Source of the DNA: Scatophagus argus
Lineage: Eukaryota; Chordata; Actinopteri; Scatophagidae
Assembly (NCBI RefSeq): GCF_020382885.2
Contig: NC_058493.1
Location: forward strand, 27,720,999 to 27,784,998
Direction: 5' to 3'
DNA: 64,000 nucleotides
The notes under the pieces are model-generated. The model saw nothing but the letters and a program-made list of their open reading frames with translations, had not been told where the DNA came from and ran no database searches. Position 1 is the first letter of the stretch. Each line of letters opens with the position of its first letter. This document shows, in pieces, positions 56,592 to 64,000 of the stretch. The translations under genes were made by a program, and so were the position numbers.

Positions 56592-57134
56592 ACTACATGG
56601 ACAAAAGTATTGGTACAGCTGACCATCACACCAACAGGGACTTTAATGACGTCTCGTTGTAAACACACAGACAGCTTTGCAGCTCTAACAGCTTCCACTC
56701 TTCTGTGAAGGCTTTCCACAACATGTTGGAGTGTTTCTGTGGGAATTTGTGCCCATTCATGCAGTAGAGCATTTGTGAGGTCACACACTGATGTTGGACC
56801 AAAAGGCCTGGCTCACAGTCTCCGTTCCAGTTCATCCCAAAGGTGTTGGATGGGGTTGAGGTCAGGGCTCTGTGTGGGCCAGTCAAGTTCTTCCACACCA
56901 AACTCATCCAACCATGTCTTTATGGAGCTTTGCTTTGTGCACTGGGGCACAGTCATGCTGGAATAGAAAAGGGCCTTCAACAAACTGTTGCCACAAAGTT
57001 GGAAGCATAGCATTGTCCAAAATGTCTTGGTGTGCTGAAGCATTAGGATTTCCCTTCACTGGAAGTCAGGGGCCGAGCCCTGAGAAACAGCTCCATAAAG
57101 AGGGGTGTCTGGATACTTTTGTCTATATAGTGTA
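56592..57134 (-). mobile_element. Tc1/mariner-derived fragment F (both ends present)
   Basis: The best-preserved copy, 0.54 kb, with TIRs at both ends ('acatggacaaaagtattggt' at 56595 and 'gatacttttgtctatatagt' ending near 57132). On the minus strand it encodes [12 protein letters not shown] and [20 protein letters not shown], then a TGA, then transposase C-terminal text. The N-terminal half of the transposase is missing, so it is non-autonomous. Confidence 0.88.
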
Positions 57135-58560
57135 TCTTCCTTCTTTATGCCCTGACTGAAATGCACTGTCACCTTGAACAACATTAAGACTCTGCACTGT
57201 AGCATTCAACATATTAAGAATTTGGGCTCTTGCCCAGTTGATAATCCAGCCTTGGTTTTTGTCCAAAGCGACTTATTAAAAACCGCCTTAGGAACAAGAC
57301 TGAGACGTCAGCGGTGCATCCTTCCCTCAATAAAAACGTGTTGCTGCAGTGCACGAATGAAAAGGTTGAATTTCTCACAGGAACACAAAAAAACAAAAGC
57401 TAATGTACAAAGAGAAAAAAAGAGAGAAACTGCAGTCAGAAAGGTGTTTCATTTGAGGCTAATCCTCCCCCACCCCGCGGTCGGAGGGAAAAGTTAACAA
57501 CTGTGAAAATCTGCCCGCTTCACCTCCTCAACACCATGAATTAGATGCAAGAGAAGGAGCTGTGAAAGAATAACACAGAAATAATGACTCGGCATTGACA
57601 GGATTTACTTATAATGACGGATGGAAATGGATTTCACTAAGCTTTATTGAAGGGAGTCACGTTATGTTGCACAGCAATTAAAAATAACTTAAGGACTGAA
57701 TAAATTTGTGAATGTTAAACGTTCCTAAAGGTTTTACTCAGTTCGTATGAGCAGAGGGGCAGCAGAGGGACTGACTGTTTAAGATAAGAGACAGACAGAG
57801 AGATAAAGGAAATCACTCTGCCACATTTCGTCGGACTGCTGTAGAAAACATGATGGAAATATGACGCCTCAGCTTGTTTCACGGACCCGCGTGAGGAAGG
57901 CTGCTCGCCATCGCTCATGTTTTCATCCGCTGACGTCTTCCATCTCTTTGCGGTGGACGCTGAAGTGGATGAAACACAATGACTCCTGGTCCACTCTCAG
58001 CCAAGGGCCACACATCATCAGTGATCCTCCATACATGGTGCTGTCCATGCAACATGTGCCAGGATGTTTTCAGGATGTGTTTCCATGGTAACAGGAAACA
58101 GGGAGACTCAGCGTGCAGCCAGTCTGTTTACTTATAGGGGAGTAATGACTCTTTTTTATTTTCTTTTTTAATTGGGGTGATGGTGGGGGTGTTTCATCTG
58201 TCTTGCTGCCAGCCATCCTCCCCCATTTTCCTCATCAGGATGACTCTTAGTTAGAGAGCATCCCCACCACCACCACCTCTGACAGGTGAGGGGGTGGAGG
58301 AATTGGATGGCCAGGGGCCAAGGTTTCTCCTGGATCCATCATAAATTTATCACGAGAGAGGAAAGACAAAGTATTTCTCACTCAGAGCTCACAGATCTAC
58401 AGAAAATTATCTCCTTTACCTCCACAAGTGGAAATCTTGTGAGCTGGAGCAAGAAGACCAAATCAAGAGCAAGATTTCCTTCAGCCCCACAAACAAATCT
58501 ACTAATTCTACCAAAATAAATTCATTTTGCTGCAGAATTTTGGCTGGCTTACAATCTATA

Positions 58561-59041
58561 TTGAAACACACAGACAGCTTTGCAGCTCTAACAGCTTCCA
58601 CTCTTCTGTGAAGGCTTTCCACAACATGTTGGAGTGTTTCTGTGGGAATTTGTGCCCATTCATGCAGTAGAGCATTTGTGAGGTCACACACTGATGTTGG
58701 ACCAAAAGGCCTGGCTCACAATCTCCGTTCCAGTTCATCCCAAAGGTGTTGGATGGGGTTGAGGTCAGGGCTCTGTGTGGGCCAGTCAAGTTCTTCCACA
58801 CCAAACTCATCCAACCATGTCTTTATGGAGCTTTGCTTTGTGCACTGGGGCACAGTCATGCTGGAATAGAAAAGGGCCTTCAACAAACTGTTGCCACAAA
58901 GTTGGAAGCATAGCATTGTCCAAAATGTCTTGGTGTGCTGAAGCATTAAGATTTCCCTTCACTGGAAGTCAGGGGCCGAGAACAAACCCCGAGGAACAGG
59001 CCCATGAAGAGGGTCTGGATATTTTTGTCCATATAGTGTCA
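58561..59041 (-). mobile_element. Tc1/mariner-derived fragment G
   Basis: Minus-strand copy like F, with one TIR ending near 59041 (atatttttgtccatatagtg). The other end is truncated at 'gaaacacacagacagc'. It carries the same [14 protein letters not shown] text and the same TGA. Confidence 0.85.
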
Positions 59042-60221
59042 GCGTTTTCGTGAAATGTGGGACGCTGGACTTGAACTGCAGCACAAGTCCTTGTTTTACT
59101 GTGAGTTTTACCGTATGAGATGGGAACAGAAATAATTATTATAATATTTTGAAAGCTCCTTCTGTCAGCGTCACCGCTGCGACATCAAGCTCGTCGATCC
59201 AGCTTTTAATGTCATCAAGCAAACCATCCGCAGCAGCCGTCACGATAACTTAATTAAACTGTACATCAAATACAGCTCGGATCAGTTTGACTGCTGTGAC
59301 TCGTTCTTGTCATTTTCTGCAATTTATTTATGTGTTTTTAAGTTATTTCCTCCACTTTTTCATGCTAAAATGTGGTTGAGAAACCTTCTGGGGGCATTTT
59401 ATGTTGCTTTCACTTCATTAAACATCAAACTGCATTCACTGGTTTCCCTGACCTACTTTCTCTTCTACAGATCTCCTTTCCTTTCCATTTTGTTGCTTTT
59501 GAAGCAGCTGTCTGAAGTCAGTGTGCGAGAGACGCTCTCATAACAGGTGGGCTCCGACTGCATTTTGTTTTACATTATCATGTTTTTAATATTAATGTAA
59601 CATCTGAGAGGAAAGAGACTCAGTCATTCCACTGAAAACTGCTCCAAATAGACTCAAGAAGCAGGACACTGAGAGTGCAGATTGTACCATCAATATTTTA
59701 AGAGTGGCATCATTTGAGTGAAGCAGCTGACTTGTTGGTTATATGTGAAAAAATGGATTCTGAAAACTCTGAAACGCTTCAGTGCACAAAGTGTGCCACA
59801 GATAAGGGTCTGCGAAGACTGAAAGCCTGCTATCCCACACGCTTTGTTGTGAAAATTGAAAGGGACTTTGTGTTCCCCTGCTGCTGTCTGCCTGCTGCTG
59901 CTGCGTCCATCCATCAGTCAGTTATCTGCCCTGACAAGGACTTCAGTGAAAACTTTATTACTTGACAAGACGAAACAGTAGCTATTCTGCCGTGATGTGC
60001 AGGCGCGAAGCTGTGCAGTGCAGTGCAGTTTGGTGAAGTCAAGCTGCTATGGCAACACTTAGAAGCAGCTCAGGTGCTGATGTGACAAACAGTCTGGCGG
60101 CCTGACGTCTGCAGCCGCATCAGATGATTCAAGTGTGGGTTGTTGGCGTATGTTTCTGCAAACTACAGAGAGGTTAACTTTGTACTTTTCAGATGCATTT
60201 TTAGGTATTTGAGATACTTCC

Positions 60222-60705
60222 CCTGACTTCCAGTGAAGGGAAATCTTAATGCTTCAGCACACCAAGACATTTTGGACAATGCTATGCTTCCAACTTTGTG
60301 GCAACAGTTTGTTGAAGGCCCTTTTCTATTCCAGCATGACTGTGCCCCAGTGCACAAAGCAAAGCTCCATAAAGACATGGTTGGATGAGTTTGGTGTGGA
60401 AGAACTTGACTGGCCCACACAGAGCCCTGACCTCAACCCCATCCAACACCTTTGGGATGAACTGGAACGGAGATTGTGAGCCAGGCCTTTTGGTCCAACA
60501 TCAGTGTGTGACCTCACAAATGCTCTACTGCATGAATGGGCACAAATTCCCACAGAAACACTCCAACATGTTGTGGAAAGCCTTCACAGAAGAGTGGAAG
60601 CTGTTAGAGCTGCAAAGCTGTCTGTGTGTTTACAATGAGACGTCATTAAAGTCCCTGTTGACGTGATGGGCAGCTGTACCAATACTTTTGTCCATGTCGT
60701 GTATG
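60222..60705 (+). mobile_element. Tc1/mariner-derived fragment H
   Basis: Plus-strand copy starting inside the element (ccctgacttccagtgaaggg) and ending in a TIR (caatacttttgtccatgtcg, near 60701). It has the same catalytic C-terminal text and the same in-frame TGA after DELERRL. Confidence 0.85.
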
Positions 60706-61889
60706 TTTGAGACATTCAGCAAGTTCTCATAGCTTTGTTAGTGTAATAAGTACAAACATAAACAACTCAGAGCGCTAATCTGTTGCTCCTGCAGTGACCC
60801 ACTCTGCTCTCTGCTGTGGGTTTGTGTTCTCCAGAGTGAAAGTCTGTCGAATATCCAACCAAAAGAAAACCTCGCCGAGGCTGTGAAAGTGCAGCACGTT
60901 GCTGTCGTATCCGACTACCTCATGTCCCGATCGCATGTGAGAAAACACCGAACAACATAAAGCAGGCTTATCACAGGCTGTGGCCAGATTTTTCCCATTT
61001 GCATTTGATTTACTAATAAAGAGATGTTAGCTAATCTTGATAAATGAAGTCAGATGAATGTGGGCTTGTGTCAGAAACGAGCCATCAGATGAAGCACTTC
61101 AGTATCCTGCTTCATCCATGCTGAATAAGTGACAGAGAAGAGAACAAAGCTTTTGAGACCGCAGCCTCTGATTCAACCCGTTGTTTCAGCACTTTCAGCT
61201 CCGTCTGCAGCTGACCTTGTTGTGATGTATTGATGCTGAAAAGCAATATTTTACTTTCATGTAGCACCTTAAGCTTTCTGCTTTTATCCATCTGCGCTCG
61301 TCCTTGTTTGTTGTTGCTCTCATTGTTTTCTTCCTTCTGAAGACAACTGATGCATTCAGCCGTCACCGTGCTGTTGTTCCTCCCTTTTCCCCACAGCCAT
61401 CCTCCAAAATTCATCTTTTTCCTGTTTCCAGGTCATTGTTGTGAGTCACAATCACTCGTACGTCACCCGTGGAGTGTGGCTGCTTTCAAGATAAAAAACA
61501 AAGCTCAAACATCAGGTCCAGCTGTTACTTCTGACACAACAAACAGTGTGACAAATGAACCACAAATCAAGAAACACCTCAGCTGATAAACTGAAACACC
61601 AGCAGCTGACAGACAGGGAGAATAAAATGAGCTCTGACTGAACGCCTAGCAAATTGCTGCCTGAGCTTCTATGTACAAATTTGGCTGCTGGACAGCCAAA
61701 GTACCAACCGTACAGTCGAGCAGCGAACGCACCGTCTGAGTGGAGCGTGTGATCCATCCAGACGGTCATGAGCTGAAGTCAAAGTGCTTCAGGATGAGGA
61801 AGCAGCCACAACAGGAAGTGGCACAGGGAAATTCAGTCCCAGTAGAGGCTCGTCAGGGGTCAATCGCAGGGCTAGCTAGCTTGCTAACT

Positions 61890-61943
61890 GTTTGAACTAA
61901 CTGTCCCATTAGCTTGGTCGCTAACGGGACAGTTAGTTCAAAC
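61890..61943. repeat. Near-perfect 24-bp inverted repeat, 6-nt loop
   Basis: The left arm 61890-61913 and right arm 61920-61943 are reverse complements at 23 of 24 positions (core gtttgaactaactgtccc against gggacagttagttcaaac), with loop ttggtc. In a minus-strand RNA the single mismatch becomes a G-U pair, so the whole stem would pair. No known family is recognised. Confidence 0.9.
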
Positions 61944-62191
61944 CTCATCCAACTGACACGTACTGTTAAATTAACTCTTAAAAAACCAAGCATCTTTTTT
62001 AGTTCAATTTTTGTGGTCAAATGTGAATTTAATCATGAGGGAATCCACTGATTCCAGTTAAGTTAACTGATCTAAATACTGATGTGACCAGACCTCAAGT
62101 ACAGTTTGTTGTTTAAAAGTCAAAGACCTGCATGGCCAGTTTACTGTTCTAAACCATCTTCTGACTCAGGATGAATAAGAAGCAAACCCAG

Positions 62192-62408
62192 CGATGGGGA
62201 CATGTCACAAACTGACCCATCCTGATGGAGACACGTCACAAACTGACCCATCCTGATGGGGACATGTCACAAACTGACCCATCCTGATGGAGACACGTCA
62301 CAAACTGACCCATCCTGATGGGGACATGTCACAAACTGACCCATCCTGATGGGGACATGTCACAAACTGACCCATCCTGATGGAGACATGTCACAAACTG
62401 ACCCATCC
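62192..62408 (+). repeat. 31-bp minisatellite, seven copies
   Basis: The unit reads tgatggggacatgtcacaaa followed by ctgacccatcc. Seven copies fill about 217 bp. Variation is confined mainly to ggggacatg against ggagacacg, which alternate in the first four copies, suggesting a 62-bp dimer has been duplicated. Confidence 0.93.
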
Positions 62409-64000
62409 TCTTCAGGCGGCTTCAGCGCGCCGGCTGATGAACCGTGTTCCGTCGGTCCAGTCGGTGGATGATGACGAGGGGGTTTGTTTCAGCTGCTCGT
62501 CTCGTTAATGGATGCAGGATTCATGCTTTCACCTGATGCACACCTGAGCTTGTGTGGTCGTTTTATCAAATGTTCATATCTTCAATCTGTAATTACACAC
62601 CTGAGCCTACTGGAACGACTTCTACAACAAAATCTCACTGTAATCATGCAGGCGGCGTACGGATTTGGTGTTTTCGAGGCTCTTTAGTGGAGTTCAAACG
62701 CACCTAAAGGTGAAGTGAATGTTGGTGTAGTCATGGATTCAGACCTCTTTGAACATCCACATTCAGACAATTAGAAAATCAACCTACTTTCATCCTAAAA
62801 CCACATCAAGAATTTAAACACTTAAATCTAAAGAGTCAGTCAGTCAGCTGCTTGGTCACTAAGACCAGAAGAGCCCACATCAGTCCAGTTCTCACATCTT
62901 AACTCTGGTTTCCTCAGTTAAAAACACCCTACTCTTGGTTTACAAAGTTTTGAATGTTTTCAGGAAAAAATGAACAAATAAATGCTGCAATTGTGCCTCT
63001 GAGGTGCTTTGGGTTCAGGTCTGCCGTCCCCCGAGTCCAAAGTTATTCCGCTGTTTGATTTGTCTTAGTGTTCTGTCCTTTTCTGTTTTCGTCCTGCGGC
63101 CTTGTTGGTGAACGGTGACATACGAATAATTTTGCCTCGTTTGTCTCGCGTTCGGGTCTTTGCAAGACAAATCTAATGTGGAGAAACAACACGGAGGAAA
63201 TCTCTCACTTAAAGAAAAGGTGAGTAAATATGAATAACATCAGATCGCTGGCACACACGTCTGCGTTGGCCTCTGTGGCGAGCAACCAGCTCAGATCCTC
63301 AGCACATCTGAAAGTGAAATCATTTTGGAGGGCAAAGCAGATCACCCTGAACGCCTTTTATCTCTGACCTCACGCACATATCGAGCTTTGTGGTGAACGA
63401 GTCAGATCCCATCACTGAGTCTTTTTCTTTTCAAATCAATTCTGTGGAACATCGATCGGCCCTGCAAGCATGTGGTGAAGGTATTAAAAATAAAACCACA
63501 TAATTCAAGGGAAAAGCAATAAACCTTCACATCTGAACACTGCAAATGACTAAAACTAAAAATCAAAATAGCTGACAATTAACTCTCCGAAAGCTGATTA
63601 AGCTCATAGCTAGCTGGATAAAGTTCAGTATTCCGCTCTGAAACGTGGAGGAGCGGACGGCCGTCAGCCCTCAGCTGCAGGTCGTCCCCCCATCCTGTTC
63701 CCTCTGTGGACACGAGACAAATTTTCTTCCACATCTGTTTGTTGTCTTCCTGTTTGACATCTGACGGAGTGACAAAACACTTTTGCCTTCACTTGGTGCT
63801 CTCAGTCGCAGCTGGGGCCTCCAACGTGAACCCGAACAGCGTGAGAACTACTGCAGCGCAAACTTAAAGGCTTTAGTTGTGTACAAATGCAGACGACGCT
63901 GCTGCAAATCACACGAGAGGCTGCAACGTGCACACAGAGTCCGTCTGTCTGAAAATCCATTTCGAAACAAATGGGCCTGTTACACCGACCTCTGAAAACA

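Larger units (their letters stand above)
45207..64000. other. Gene-poor region downstream of the receptor
   Basis: About 18.8 kb with no convincing exon. Open frames are short, lack domain motifs, or fall in transposon fragments E-H. The first few hundred bases are the receptor 3' UTR (ATTAAA at 45284-45289 and AATAAA near 45586 are possible signals). Other content: a repeat of 'agtaactagtaactg' style at 48290-48390, a pyrimidine-rich stretch at 54885-55022, a hairpin at 61890-61943 and a minisatellite at 62192-62408. Long-range enhancers cannot be ruled in or out by eye. Confidence 0.55.

Noticed and set aside
59714-59965. An 83-codon Cys-containing frame (CTKCATDKG...)
   Set aside because: It has a single CxxC-like pair with no partner, no repeat of the motif, and no splice or homology support.
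1-64000. CRISPR arrays, prokaryotic operons, phage or viral genes
   Set aside because: None seen; the only tandem arrays are microsatellites, the CS coding repeat and the 31-bp minisatellite, and all real genes are spliced.

Overview
The window comes from a teleost fish nuclear genome, probably a percomorph. The evidence is multi-exon genes with compact GT-AG introns, an alpha-2 adrenergic receptor that looks like the alpha-2D subtype (kept in fish, absent in mammals), and many short decayed Tc1/mariner, tRNA-SINE and LINE fragments of types common in teleosts. No prokaryotic, viral or CRISPR features were seen.

Layout, all genes on the + strand. (1) About 1.2-14.4 kb: aggrecan (acan). I traced 19 coding exons (ATG 3319, stop 14370-14372, predicted 1506 aa) plus a putative non-coding first exon. 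Domains in order: signal peptide, Ig, two link modules (G1), interglobular domain, two link modules (G2), a short N-glycosylation-rich spacer, a Ser-Gly-rich chondroitin sulfate domain, a half-size EGF-like exon, a full EGF, a C-type lectin domain, a sushi/CCP domain and a basic tail. (2) About 18.3-31.6 kb: znf408 (PRDM17-like), 8 coding exons, predicted 807 aa, with a diverged PR/SET-like N-terminus, ten C2H2 fingers and a basic AT-hook-like tail. (3) About 39.8-45.2 kb: an alpha-2 adrenergic receptor, best fit adra2d, 491 aa in two exons split by a 3.9 kb intron after TM2.

The rest is non-coding. 14.4-18.3 kb is plain intergenic DNA. 31.6-39.8 kb holds Tc1 remnants and a roughly 1 kb polypyrimidine tract just upstream of the receptor. 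45.2-64 kb shows no recognisable gene; it has four Tc1-derived fragments, a near-perfect 24-bp hairpin and a 31-bp minisatellite. The three genes have unrelated jobs (cartilage matrix, nuclear zinc-finger factor, catecholamine receptor), so the cluster is a synteny block and not a functional unit.

I found no convincing wholly new system. The best leads are lineage-specific changes inside known genes: a phase-0 intron splitting the aggrecan Ig region, an interglobular domain without the canonical aggrecanase motif, a very recent 108-bp coding duplication in the CS domain, a four-residue cysteine repeat in the znf408 PR region, a finger with C-x-C spacing, an intron in a receptor family that is usually intronless, and a deletion-derived Tc1 family whose copies share the same stop codon. 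Exon limits come from reading splice sites and codon phase by eye, with no alignment or transcript data.
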